Under the pieces are notes generated by a model. It searched no databases. It was not told the origin of the DNA and saw only the letters and a list, made by a program, of their open reading frames with translations. A stretch of DNA of 64,000 nucleotides, from the NCBI RefSeq assembly GCF_015477605.1, contig NZ_JADLQX010000015.1, positions 1 through 64,000 on the forward strand, given 5' to 3'. Positions 26,899 through 34,822 of this stretch are shown piece by piece. The translations under genes and the position numbers were made by a program. Each line of letters opens with the position of its first letter. Position 1 is the first letter of the stretch. The DNA comes from Nocardia amamiensis (lineage in GTDB: Bacteria; Actinomycetota; Actinomycetes; Mycobacteriales; Mycobacteriaceae).

Positions 26899-28179
26899 GT
26901 GGCACTGACCCTTGACGAGATCACCGCCCTCGACGCCGAGCATGTCTGGCATCCCTACGGCGGCTTTCCCGCCACCACCGAGCCGCTGGTGGTGGCGAGT
27001 GCGGCGGGCACTCGGCTGACCCTGGCCGACGGGCGCGAGCTGGTCGACGGCATGAGTTCCTGGTGGGCCGCCATCCACGGCTACCGGCATCCGGTGCTCG
27101 ACGCGGCACTGGCCGCCCAGTCGCGGCGGATGAGTCACGTGATGTTCGGCGGGCTCACCCACGAGCCCGCGGTGCGGTTGGCCGAGCTGCTGGTCGAGTC
27201 GGCGCCCGCCGGTCTGGAGAAGGTGTTCCTGTGCGACTCCGGCTCGGTGTCGGTGGAGGTCGCGGTCAAGATGTGCCTGCAGTATTGGCGTTCGCTGGAC
27301 AAGCCGGAGAAGCGGCGGCTGCTCACCTGGCGCGGCGGCTATCACGGCGACACATTCACGCCGATGAGCGTGTGCGACCCGGAGGGCGGCATGCACTCGC
27401 TGTGGACCGACGTCCTGGCGGATCAGCTCTTCGTGCCCGCGCCGCCGCGCGAATACCGGCCCGAGTACGTCGCGGAGCTCGAGCGCATGCTCGTCACGCA
27501 CGCCGACGAGGTCGCGGCGGTCATCGTGGAGCCGATCGTCCAGGGTGCGGGCGGGATGCGCTGGCACCACCCCGGCTACCTGGCCGACCTGCGCAGGCTG
27601 TGCGACGAACACGGTGTGCTGCTCGTCTTCGACGAGATCGCGACCGGATTCGGCCGCACCGGAACGCTTTTCGCCGCGGATCGAGCAGGTGTGAGCCCGG
27701 ACGTGATGTGCGTGGGAAAGGCGCTGACCGGCGGCTATCTCACGCTGGCCGCCGCGCTGTGCACCGCGCGGATCGCCGAGACGATCAGCGCGGCGCATGG
27801 CGGTCTCATGCACGGGCCGACCTTCATGGGCAATCCGCTGGCCTGCGCGGTCGCGGTCGCGTCGATCGAGTTGCTGCGCTCGCGCGACTGGCGCGGTGAG
27901 GTGGCGCGGATCGAGGCCGAGCTGGAGGCCGGGCTCGCCCCGGTGCGTGGCCTGCCGGGCGTGGTCGAGGCGCGGGTGCTCGGCGCGATCGGAGTGATCG
28001 AGCTGGACCGTCCGGTGGACATGCGCGCCGCGACGCACGCCGCGGTCGAGGCCGGGGTGTGGCTGCGTCCGTTCCGCAACCTGGTGTACACGATGCCGCC
28101 GTTCATCAGCACGCCGGACGATGTCGCGACGATCACCGCCGGGATGCGGGCGGCGGTCGCCGCGCAGTCCGCTAGGTGA
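26899..28179 (+). CDS. bioA: Adenosylmethionine-8-amino-7-oxononanoate aminotransferase
   Basis: PLP enzyme that converts KAPA to DAPA with S-adenosylmethionine as amino donor, the third-last step to biotin. 426 aa. Class III aminotransferase motifs: HVWHPYGGF, GRELVDGMSSWWAAIHGYRHPVL, FLCDSGSVSVEVAVKMCLQYW, RGGYHGDTFTPMSV, VIVEPIVQGAGGMRWH, VFDEIATGFGRTGTLFA and PLP lysine K274 in CVGKALTGGY. I chose GTG at 26899 (VALTLDEI) since GCGAGGA precedes it. Transcribed alone, 629 bp before bioF, with its own BioQ box 36 bp upstream. Confidence 0.96.
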   Translation: MALTLDEITALDAEHVWHPYGGFPATTEPLVVASAAGTRLTLADGRELVDGMSSWWAAIHGYRHPVLDAALAAQSRRMSHVMFGGLTHEPAVRLAELLVESAPAGLEKVFLCDSGSVSVEVAVKMCLQYWRSLDKPEKRRLLTWRGGYHGDTFTPMSVCDPEGGMHSLWTDVLADQLFVPAPPREYRPEYVAELERMLVTHADEVAAVIVEPIVQGAGGMRWHHPGYLADLRRLCDEHGVLLVFDEIATGFGRTGTLFAADRAGVSPDVMCVGKALTGGYLTLAAALCTARIAETISAAHGGLMHGPTFMGNPLACAVAVASIELLRSRDWRGEVARIEAELEAGLAPVRGLPGVVEARVLGAIGVIELDRPVDMRAATHAAVEAGVWLRPFRNLVYTMPPFISTPDDVATITAGMRAAVAAQSAR

Positions 28180-28352
28180 CGCTTCGTCAAGCGATCCAGG
28201 GGTGGGACGATCGTGCCGTCGCCGTCCGGCGTCCCCGACCGCCGCGGTGACGATGGCGGTGAAACCGTCGCCGGATCGCACCTGGCGCAGCACGTTCGCC
28301 GGAAGGATCGAGTATCACCGAGACGTGTTCCGGCTCGATACGCCGAACAGGT

Positions 28353-28682
28353 TCAACGGTCGGTGAATCCGTCGCGCCCCACATGGCGGGCGTCGGCGAT
28401 GTCCGGACGATCGCTGTCGGACAAGACTTCCCAGACCCGGAAGATGCAGTGGTAGTCGTCGGACCAGCCGCGCACCATGAGCAAGTAGGTGTCGCCGTCG
28501 CGCAGGACGACACGGCGGCCACGCAGCTTGGGATGCTCGGGGGTGTAGGTGGGCAGCACGCCGGCCAGCTTGGCCAGCGCCTGTGCCCTGGTGCCGACCA
28601 CTTCCGCGAGAACGCGGGGTGACCAGCGCTTGTGATCGCCCGAGCCCGTTATTTCCTCGACGACTATGGCCCACCGCGGCAT
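28353..28682 (-). CDS. Conserved hypothetical protein
   Basis: 109 aa, soluble, no signal peptide or membrane segment. Sequence MPRWAIVVEEITGSGDHKR, then ALAKLAGVLPTYTPEHPKLRGRRVVLRDGDTYLLMVRGWSDDYHCIFRVWEVL; tryptophan-rich and mixed alpha/beta in appearance. I chose ATG at 28682 because GGAGGAAA lies about 8-11 nt upstream; the longer frame only shadows bioF. Third-position GC is consistently high and no competing frame is better, so I treat it as real. Family not recognised. It sits between bioA and bioF on the opposite strand, 126 bp from bioF and upstream of its box. Confidence 0.65.
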   Translation of the reverse strand: MPRWAIVVEEITGSGDHKRWSPRVLAEVVGTRAQALAKLAGVLPTYTPEHPKLRGRRVVLRDGDTYLLMVRGWSDDYHCIFRVWEVLSDSDRPDIADARHVGRDGFTDR

Positions 28683-28779
28683 CCGGCCGTTTCCTCCGGG
28701 GTGAAACTTCGTCACCGCAGGCCGGTGACGCCACCAACGATGGAACAACGGTACCAGCCAGGTCCGCGACTGGCTGTCC

Positions 28780-28792
28780 TGAACGGTGTTCA
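28780..28792 (+). promoter_or_regulatory. BioQ box upstream of bioF-bioD
   Basis: TGAAC-GGT-GTTCA, perfect 5-bp core arms, flanked by C on the left and AG on the right as at the other two boxes. It ends 16 bp before the bioF GTG. TATGCT (28795-28800) right after it looks like a -10 element, so the bound regulator would sit between -35 and -10. Confidence 0.85.
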
Positions 28793-28808
28793 AGTATGCT
28801 GCGGAGCT

Positions 28809-29957
28809 GTGACTACCGATCCGTTGAGCTGGTTGGACGAGCGCGCCGCCGCGCGGGTGGCCGCGGGGCTGCGCCGTGAGCTGCGGCCGCGCGCACCGCG
28901 GACGCCCTCGATCGACCTCGCCTCCAACGACTATCTCGGGCTGGTCCGCCACCCGGAGGTGATCGACGGCGCCATCGAGGCGGTGCGCCGCTGGGGCGCG
29001 GGGTCGACCGGGTCGCGGTTGGTCACCGGCACCACCGCCGAGCACGAGCTGCTGGAAACCGAGCTGGCCGAATTCGTCGGCGCCGAAGCCGGACTCGTGT
29101 TCGCCTCCGGGTACGCCGCCAATCTCGGCGCGGTGACCGCGCTCGCCGGGCGCGGCTCGCTGGTGGTCTCCGACGCGGGCAGTCACGCGTCGCTGGTGGA
29201 CGCCTGCCGCCTGTCGCGGGCCCGGGTCGAGATCGCGCCGCACTGCGATGTGGGCGCGGTGGACCGGCTGCTGGCGCAGCGCACCGAGGAACGCGCGCTG
29301 GTGCTCACCGATTCGGTGTTCAGCGCCGACGGCGACCTCGCGCCGTTGGCCGAGTTGCATGGGGTGACCAGGGCCAACGGCGCGGTGCTCGTCGTGGACG
29401 AGGCGCACGGCCTCGGCGTGCGCGGCGCGGGCGGCCGCGGGCTGGTGCACGAAGCCGGGCTGTCCGGAGCGCCGGATCTGGTGATCACCGCGACGCTGTC
29501 CAAATCTCTTGCCGCGCAAGGCGGTGTGGTGCTGGCCAGTGCACGGGTGCGCGCCCACCTGATCGACGCCGCGCGCACGTTCATCTTCGATACCGGTCTC
29601 GCGCCCGCTGCCGTCGGCGCCGCCCGGGCCGCGTTGCGCCTGTTGCGCTGCGAGCCGGAACTGGCTGGGCGGGTGCTCGAACGCGCCGCGGACATCGCCC
29701 GGATCGCCGGTGTGCCCGCCCCGGAGTCGGCGGTGGTGTCGGTGGTGCTCGGCCCCGCGCAGGTGGCCTTCGACGCGGCTCAGGCATGCCGGGCGCGCGG
29801 CCTGGACGTGGGCTGCTTCCGTCCGCCGTCCGTTCCGGAGGGCACGTCGCGCTTGCGGCTGACCGCACGGGCGAACCTCACTGCCGCCGAACTCGACACC
29901 ATCGCGACGGTGCTCGGCGAGGTGCTGGCCGAGGCGCGGGGAGCGGTGCCCGCATGA
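28809..29957 (+). CDS. bioF: 8-amino-7-oxononanoate synthase
   Basis: PLP-dependent condensation of pimeloyl thioester with alanine to KAPA, the first committed ring-forming step of biotin synthesis. 382 aa. Alpha-oxoamine synthase motifs: DLASNDYLGLVRHPEV, GSTGSRLVTGTTAEHELLE, LVFASGYAANLGAVTALAG, DSVFSADGDLAPL, VVDEAHGLGVRGAGGRG, and PLP lysine K232 in ATLSKSLAAQGG. GTG at 28809 (VTTDPLSWLDER) follows GCGGAG; residues encoded upstream are not homologous. Its stop overlaps the bioD ATG (ATGA), so the two are coupled. Controlled by the BioQ box at 28780. Confidence 0.96.
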   Translation: MTTDPLSWLDERAAARVAAGLRRELRPRAPRTPSIDLASNDYLGLVRHPEVIDGAIEAVRRWGAGSTGSRLVTGTTAEHELLETELAEFVGAEAGLVFASGYAANLGAVTALAGRGSLVVSDAGSHASLVDACRLSRARVEIAPHCDVGAVDRLLAQRTEERALVLTDSVFSADGDLAPLAELHGVTRANGAVLVVDEAHGLGVRGAGGRGLVHEAGLSGAPDLVITATLSKSLAAQGGVVLASARVRAHLIDAARTFIFDTGLAPAAVGAARAALRLLRCEPELAGRVLERAADIARIAGVPAPESAVVSVVLGPAQVAFDAAQACRARGLDVGCFRPPSVPEGTSRLRLTARANLTAAELDTIATVLGEVLAEARGAVPA

Positions 29958-30628
29958 CCATCCTGCTGATCACCGGAACCTCCACCGACGTCGGCAAGAC
30001 GGTGGTCACCGCCGCCGTGGCCGCGGCCGCTGTGGCGGACGGCCGTTCGGTGGCGGTGTGCAAACCAGGCCAAACCGGTGTCGCGGTCGGCGAACCCGGC
30101 GACCTCGCGGAGATCCAGCGCCTGTCCGGCGTCACCCGGACGCTGGAACTCGCCCGCTACCCGGACCCGCTGGCGCCTGACACCGCCGCCCGCCGGGCCG
30201 GTCTGCCGGAGCTGACCCTCGCCGAGACCGCCGCCGCCGTGGACTCCCTCACCGACGCCGACCTTGTCCTCGTCGAAGGCGCGGGCGGATTGCTGGTTCG
30301 CCTGGGCGATTTCACGCTGCTCGACCTCGCCCAGAAACTCGGCGCGCCCGTCCTGCTGGTCACCGCCGCCGGTCTCGGAACCCTCAACCACACCGAACTG
30401 ACCACCCGCACACTGCAGTCGGCGGGCGTGCGGTGCGCCGGCCTGGTCATCGGGTCCTGGCCGGCCGAGCCCGACCTGGCCGCTGAGTGCAATCGAACCG
30501 ACCTGCCTCGGGTGACCGGCGTCGATCTCGTCGGCGCGATACCCGAGGGCGCGGGCAGGTGGGACCGCGAACGCTTCACGGACGCCGTCTCGAGCTGGTT
30601 CGATCCCGCCTGGTCGCCTTTCGGCTGA
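29954..30628 (+). CDS. bioD: Dethiobiotin synthetase
   Basis: ATP-dependent carboxylation of DAPA to close the ureido ring of dethiobiotin. 224 aa. The P-loop is LLITGTSTDVGKTVVTAAVAA (residues 4-24). Substrate-contacting KPGQTGV (T-G after the lysine), LVEGAGGLLVRLGD and VLLVTAAGLGTLNHTELTTRTL follow, the latter being typical of BioD. ATG at 29954 overlaps the bioF stop by 4 bp. A short spacer and no terminator follow before the next gene, 278 bp downstream. Confidence 0.96.
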   Translation: MTILLITGTSTDVGKTVVTAAVAAAAVADGRSVAVCKPGQTGVAVGEPGDLAEIQRLSGVTRTLELARYPDPLAPDTAARRAGLPELTLAETAAAVDSLTDADLVLVEGAGGLLVRLGDFTLLDLAQKLGAPVLLVTAAGLGTLNHTELTTRTLQSAGVRCAGLVIGSWPAEPDLAAECNRTDLPRVTGVDLVGAIPEGAGRWDRERFTDAVSSWFDPAWSPFG

Positions 30629-30906
30629 ACAGCGCCCGCTCGAGGCGGATCCGGAGGCCTGGCGGGAGTTCGATCTGCACCGATGTCGATGTGGTGCACA
30701 TCGGACTGCCGTACGGGATCGGGCTCGAGCACAACGAACTCCGCCGGTCGGATGTCGCTCGGCGAACTCGTGGCTATGGCCGATGGCGGTGGGCTGGCCT
30801 ACCGAACTGGTGGGACGCGTTCCGGTGCCGAGCCGGGTACCCGGATTCGGACGCGCGGGTAGCTGGGTCGTGGCAGCCTCCGGCACTCGTGCCTACAGTG
30901 GGGTGG
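30629..30906 (+). promoter_or_regulatory. Intergenic region between bioD and the membrane hydrolase
   Basis: 278 bp with no convincing gene. The frames that cross it have no domain content and stop being plausible at the hydrolase start. CCTACAGTG at 30890-30898 offers a -10-like TACAGT about 11 bp before the ATG at 30907, suggesting a nearly leaderless transcript. No repeats noted. Confidence 0.35.
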
Positions 30907-32070
30907 ATGTCGCCGTTGGACGAAAGGCACCCGTCCACCGTCTCCGACTGGGACGACGCGCGACGCCGAGCTCGGCTGCGGGACACGGGCCTGGGGCACG
31001 GGTGGAAGACGTTGCGCCGCACCAGGGTGACGCTGCTGCGGGTGGCCGCACTGCTGCTGACCGGGCTCGTGGTGTTCGCGCAGTACTGGAAGTACGACGT
31101 CGTGCCGGAACAGGCGCGGCTGGCGCGCACCGACCCGGCGGTGCTGCCGGTCGCCCCGCCGATGGACCCGAAGAACTGGGACACCGTGGTGGTGGACCTG
31201 GTCGGTTTGGGCGGCTTGGACGCCAGTGACACCGCCGCCGCGCTGCCCACGCTGCGCGGGATGGGCATGGTGTGGGCGATCCGCTACGACAACCAAGGTA
31301 TCGACACCAAGGTGATCGCCGACCTGATCGTCCGCGCCGCGGAACTGTCCGGCCTGAAGAACGTCGTTCTGGTCGGGCACAGCATGGGCGGGGTGATCGC
31401 GCTGGAGGTGGCCGAGCACATCCACCGGGACAGCGACCGCAGGCTCGTCGGGGTGATCCTGGACTGCACGCCGATGGACCTGAACGCGGTCCGCCCGGAA
31501 AGCCGTGGGCGCGGCGAGGACATGCTGCGCTGGATGGGATGGTTGCCCGGCGCCCGGGAGAGCCGCACGCTGCGCTTGGCCGTGGAGGCCTACGCCCGCC
31601 GCGATCGCTACCTCGAGCGCGGCGAAGGGCTGCCCGGCATCCGGTTCGGCGAGCTGGGCGAGGTGCTGAGGGAGGTGCAGCGGGAGAAGATCCTCTCGCG
31701 CGACGCCGCGAGCAACGGCCTGATCGAGTCCCAGTTCACCGCCATCGTGGCGGGTGGTGCGGCCGACAATCTGCGCGCCCTGGCCCAGCCCGCGGCCGAG
31801 AAGCCGCGACCTGCCATCGTTTTCATTCGTCCGCGCGATCCGGGCCGAGACCGCGTGGTCGATGTCGAGCACTCCCACGAAGTTCTGATCGAGCGTTCCG
31901 GCGGCGTGGACGGCACGCTGCTGGTGGTGCTGGCGCGAAACACCGGGCACGCCAATCCGATGCAGCGTCCCCGGGAGTACAACACGGTGATCGAACAGCA
32001 AGTATTGCCGTTCATCCAGCGCTATCAGCAGCAGGTCCGGGGAACCATGGTCGCGGCGCCGCCCCGCTGA
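30907..32070 (+). CDS. Membrane-anchored alpha/beta hydrolase
   Basis: 387 aa. One N-terminal helix (residues about 43-60, TLLRVAALLLTGLVVFAQYW) after a basic segment suggests an inside-to-outside anchor with an extracytoplasmic catalytic domain. The hydrolase core shows VVVDLVGLGGLDASDTAAALPTLRG, the nucleophile elbow NVVLVGHSMGGVIALEVAEHI (GHSMG) and a late ARNTGHANPMQRPREYN with the probable catalytic His. This resembles lipase/acyltransferase-like alpha/beta hydrolases; the substrate is unknown. ATG at 30907 chosen because earlier in-frame sequence overlaps bioD. It sits between the biotin and sulfonate operons with no evident functional link. Confidence 0.82.
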   Translation: MSPLDERHPSTVSDWDDARRRARLRDTGLGHGWKTLRRTRVTLLRVAALLLTGLVVFAQYWKYDVVPEQARLARTDPAVLPVAPPMDPKNWDTVVVDLVGLGGLDASDTAAALPTLRGMGMVWAIRYDNQGIDTKVIADLIVRAAELSGLKNVVLVGHSMGGVIALEVAEHIHRDSDRRLVGVILDCTPMDLNAVRPESRGRGEDMLRWMGWLPGARESRTLRLAVEAYARRDRYLERGEGLPGIRFGELGEVLREVQREKILSRDAASNGLIESQFTAIVAGGAADNLRALAQPAAEKPRPAIVFIRPRDPGRDRVVDVEHSHEVLIERSGGVDGTLLVVLARNTGHANPMQRPREYNTVIEQQVLPFIQRYQQQVRGTMVAAPPR

Positions 32071-32089
32071 CCGCGGGTTCGAACCACGC

Positions 32090-32107
32090 TGAGACAAACC
32101 GTTCTCA
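32090..32107 (+). promoter_or_regulatory. Inverted repeat upstream of the sulfonate operon
   Basis: TGAGA (32090-32094), 8-bp spacer, TCTCA (32103-32107), 30 bp before the ssuA ATG. Short arms but placed where an operator or activator site would be; it may belong to sulfur-starvation control. No regulator gene is adjacent. Confidence 0.35.
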
Positions 32108-32136
32108 CGCCGGATTCGCCTTGTTTGAATTCGCCT

Positions 32137-33228
32137 ATGTTCCGACCCAGTACGTTCCGGTCCGGCCTCCGCGGCCGCACGACCGCCGCATTGCTCGCCG
32201 TGGCAACCGTTGCGACCCTGGGACTCACCGGCTGCGCGAACGACGCCGAGCCGGTCGGTCCCATCGCCGACCAACCACTGCCCACCGAGGTTCCGGCGGG
32301 AACCACTCTGGTGGTCGCCGACCAGTCCGAGCGCTTGCAATCGGTCCTGCGCATCTCCGGTGAACTCGACAAGCTTCCGTTCAAAGTCGAGTTCGCCAAC
32401 TTCGTCGGCGGGCCTGCCATTCTCGAGGCGTTCCGCGCGGGCGCCGCCGATGTGGCGCAGGTGGGCGACGTTCCCCCGATTCACGCCCTGGTGGCCGGAC
32501 AGGACGTTCCGATCATCGCGGCCTACCAGACCAGCACCACGGCCCTGAAACTCGCGGTGGCGCCGGGCAAGTCGGTGTCCACCCTGGCGGATCTGAGGGG
32601 CAAGAAGATCGCCTACGCCGAAGGCACCGCCCAGCAGGCCGCGGTGCTGCGCGCGATCGACAAGGCCGGACTGAAAACGTCCGACGTGCAGCTGGTGCGG
32701 TTGCAGCTGGCGGAGTTCCTGGACGCGGTGCGCACCGGCCAGGTCGACGTCGCCCCGCTGATCGAACCGAACGTCACCCGGTTCCTGCGCACGCCGGGTA
32801 CCTCGCTGATCTCCGACTCCGAGACCGCGGGCATCTACGGCGGCCTCGCCTACCTGTACGCCCGCCGTGCCGTCGTGCAGGACCAGGCCAAGGCGGCCGC
32901 CACCCGAGCCCTGGTCGGCGCGTTCGTGCGCGCCTACCAGTGGGCCAACACGCATCCGGAGGAGTGGGCGCGCCGTTACTACGTCGAGAACCAGAAAGTA
33001 AGCGCCGACGACGCCAAGCGCATTGTCGACTCGCTGGGCACGTACGTCTTCCCGCACCTGGACCAGAAGATCGTCGACCGTCAGCAGGCCACCATCGACG
33101 CCATCGCCAAAGCGGGGGAGCTGCCCAAGAAGGTGCAGGCCGCAAACGGTTTCGACCTGCGCTTCGACGCCGCGATCACCCAGGCGGTCACCGAGAGCGG
33201 TGCCGCGTTCGAACCGAAGGCACGCTGA
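32137..33228 (+). CDS. ssuA: Sulfonate ABC transporter substrate-binding lipoprotein
   Basis: Captures sulfonates outside the membrane and delivers them to SsuC-SsuB. 363 aa. Lipoprotein signal with lipobox LTGC, C33. NMT1/SsuA-like fold: TLVVADQSERLQSVLRISGELDKLPFKVEFANFVGGPAILEAFRAGAADVAQVGDVPPIHALVAGQDVPIIAAYQTS, then LADLRGKKIAYAEGTAQQAAVLRAI. The ligand could be an alkanesulfonate, taurine or an aromatic sulfur compound; the linked DszA-like monooxygenase favours a C-S bond substrate. ATG at 32137. Its stop overlaps the permease start (TGATG). Confidence 0.9.
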   Translation: MFRPSTFRSGLRGRTTAALLAVATVATLGLTGCANDAEPVGPIADQPLPTEVPAGTTLVVADQSERLQSVLRISGELDKLPFKVEFANFVGGPAILEAFRAGAADVAQVGDVPPIHALVAGQDVPIIAAYQTSTTALKLAVAPGKSVSTLADLRGKKIAYAEGTAQQAAVLRAIDKAGLKTSDVQLVRLQLAEFLDAVRTGQVDVAPLIEPNVTRFLRTPGTSLISDSETAGIYGGLAYLYARRAVVQDQAKAAATRALVGAFVRAYQWANTHPEEWARRYYVENQKVSADDAKRIVDSLGTYVFPHLDQKIVDRQQATIDAIAKAGELPKKVQAANGFDLRFDAAITQAVTESGAAFEPKAR

Positions 33229-34091
33229 TGGCAACCCTGGATGCCGGAGTACTGCACCGCATCGGCCTCGGCCGCTCCGGGCCGGAGCCGGTGCTCGCCC
33301 GACGCAAGATCGCCCGCCCGCGACTCGGGCCGGGCCGCCCCATCCCGTTCGGCATCGCCGTGGGACCGACGTTGCTGATCGCCGCGTGGGTGGCCGGATC
33401 GGCTTCCGGAGCCTTGGATCCGGAGACCCTCCCCGCGCCGTGGACGGTCGCCGGGGCCGCCGGTGACCTGCTCGCCGACGGCAGGCTGCAAAGCAACCTG
33501 CTCACCTCCGTGCAGCGTGCCGTGACCGGGCTCGGCCTCGGCGTCGCCATCGGTCTGGTGCTCGCGCTGCTGGCCGGGCTGAGCCGTGTCGGCGAAGCGC
33601 TGGTGGACGGGCCGATCCAGATCAAGCGCGCCATCCCGACGCTCGCGCTGATCCCGTTGTTCATCGTGTGGTTCGGCATCGGCGAGGAAATGAAACTACT
33701 GGTCATCACCACCAGCGTGGCGGTGCCGATCTACCTGAACACGCACGCGCACTTGCGCAGTGTCGACGCCGGATACCTGGAACTCGCCCAGACGGTGCAG
33801 CTGTCGCGCTCGGGGTTCATCCGCCGGATCGCGTTGCCGGGCTCGCTGCCCGGGTTCTTCACCGGCCTTCGGCTCGCGGTCACCATTTCGTGGCTGGCAC
33901 TCGTCGTCGTGGAACAGGTCAACGCGACCAGCGGCATCGGCTATCTCATGACCCAGGCCCGCACCTACGGCCAGATCGACGTCATCGTGGTCGGCCTGGT
34001 GATCTACGGCCTGCTCGGGCTGTTCGGCGACATCCTGGTGCGCGCCGCGGAAAGGAAGGCGCTGTCATGGCGACAGACACTCGCGGACTGA
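33228..34091 (+). CDS. ssuC: Sulfonate ABC transporter permease
   Basis: 287 aa, about six transmembrane helices. The binding-protein-dependent transport EAA loop is seen as YLELAQTVQLSRSGFIRRIALPGSLPGFFTGLRLAVTISWLALVVVEQVNATSGIGYLMTQA, the SsuC/TauC signature. ATG at 33228 shares bases with the ssuA stop, and the 3' end overlaps ssuB by 25 bp, so the operon is tightly coupled. A longer frame upstream only overlaps ssuA. Confidence 0.93.
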   Translation: MATLDAGVLHRIGLGRSGPEPVLARRKIARPRLGPGRPIPFGIAVGPTLLIAAWVAGSASGALDPETLPAPWTVAGAAGDLLADGRLQSNLLTSVQRAVTGLGLGVAIGLVLALLAGLSRVGEALVDGPIQIKRAIPTLALIPLFIVWFGIGEEMKLLVITTSVAVPIYLNTHAHLRSVDAGYLELAQTVQLSRSGFIRRIALPGSLPGFFTGLRLAVTISWLALVVVEQVNATSGIGYLMTQARTYGQIDVIVVGLVIYGLLGLFGDILVRAAERKALSWRQTLAD

Positions 34092-34822
34092 ATGTGGTCC
34101 GCGCCAGGCAGTTGCGACGCGGCTTCGGTGACCGGATCGTGCTGCGCGACCTGGACATCGACATCGCCCGCGGCGAGTTCGTCGCGCTGCTGGGCCGTAG
34201 CGGTTCCGGCAAGAGCACCTTGCTGCGGGCGCTGGCCGAACTGGACTATGACGTGCCGGGATCCGGTGAACTGACTGTGCCCACCGAACGTTCGGTGGTC
34301 TTCCAGGACTCCCGGTTGCTGCCCTGGGCTCGGGTGCTGGACAACGTGACGCTCGGGCTGAGCGGCTCCGACGCGGCCGAGCGGGGGCGCTCGGCGCTGG
34401 CCGAGGTCGGCCTCGCGGGCCGGGAGAAAGCCTGGCCCAAAGAGCTTTCCGGCGGCGAGCAGCAGCGCGTCGCGCTGGCACGGTCGCTGGTGCGCGAACC
34501 GGAGTTGCTGTTGGCCGACGAACCTTTCGGAGCGCTCGACGCGCTGACCCGCATCAAAATGCACACACTGCTGCAGGACCTCTGTGCGAAACACCGGCCC
34601 GCCGTGCTGCTGGTCACCCACGACGTGGACGAGGCGGTGCTGCTGGCCGACCGCGTGCTGGTGCTCGCGGACGGGCGCATCGCGGTGGACCAGCGCATCG
34701 ACCTGGAACGTCCGCGCCGCCACGGTGACCAGGCCTTTCTGCGTCACCGATCCCTGCTCCTGGCCAGCCTGGGCGTCGGCGCGCAGACGCCCGCCGACGA
34801 CGAAGAGAAGAAAGCCTCATGA
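34067..34822 (+). CDS. ssuB: Sulfonate ABC transporter ATP-binding protein
   Basis: 251 aa, cytoplasmic ATPase. Walker A LLGRSGSGKSTLLRALAELD, Q-loop VVFQDSRLLPWARVLDNVTLGL, signature KELSGGEQQRVALARSLVREPELLLADEPFGALDALTRIKM with Walker B LLLADEP, and H-switch VLLVTHDVDEAVLLADRV. The sequence FGALDALTR is typical of the nitrate/sulfonate/taurine branch. ATG at 34067 overlaps the permease end by 25 bp, and the stop overlaps the monooxygenase ATG. Confidence 0.94.
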   Translation: MATDTRGLNVVRARQLRRGFGDRIVLRDLDIDIARGEFVALLGRSGSGKSTLLRALAELDYDVPGSGELTVPTERSVVFQDSRLLPWARVLDNVTLGLSGSDAAERGRSALAEVGLAGREKAWPKELSGGEQQRVALARSLVREPELLLADEPFGALDALTRIKMHTLLQDLCAKHRPAVLLVTHDVDEAVLLADRVLVLADGRIAVDQRIDLERPRRHGDQAFLRHRSLLLASLGVGAQTPADDEEKKAS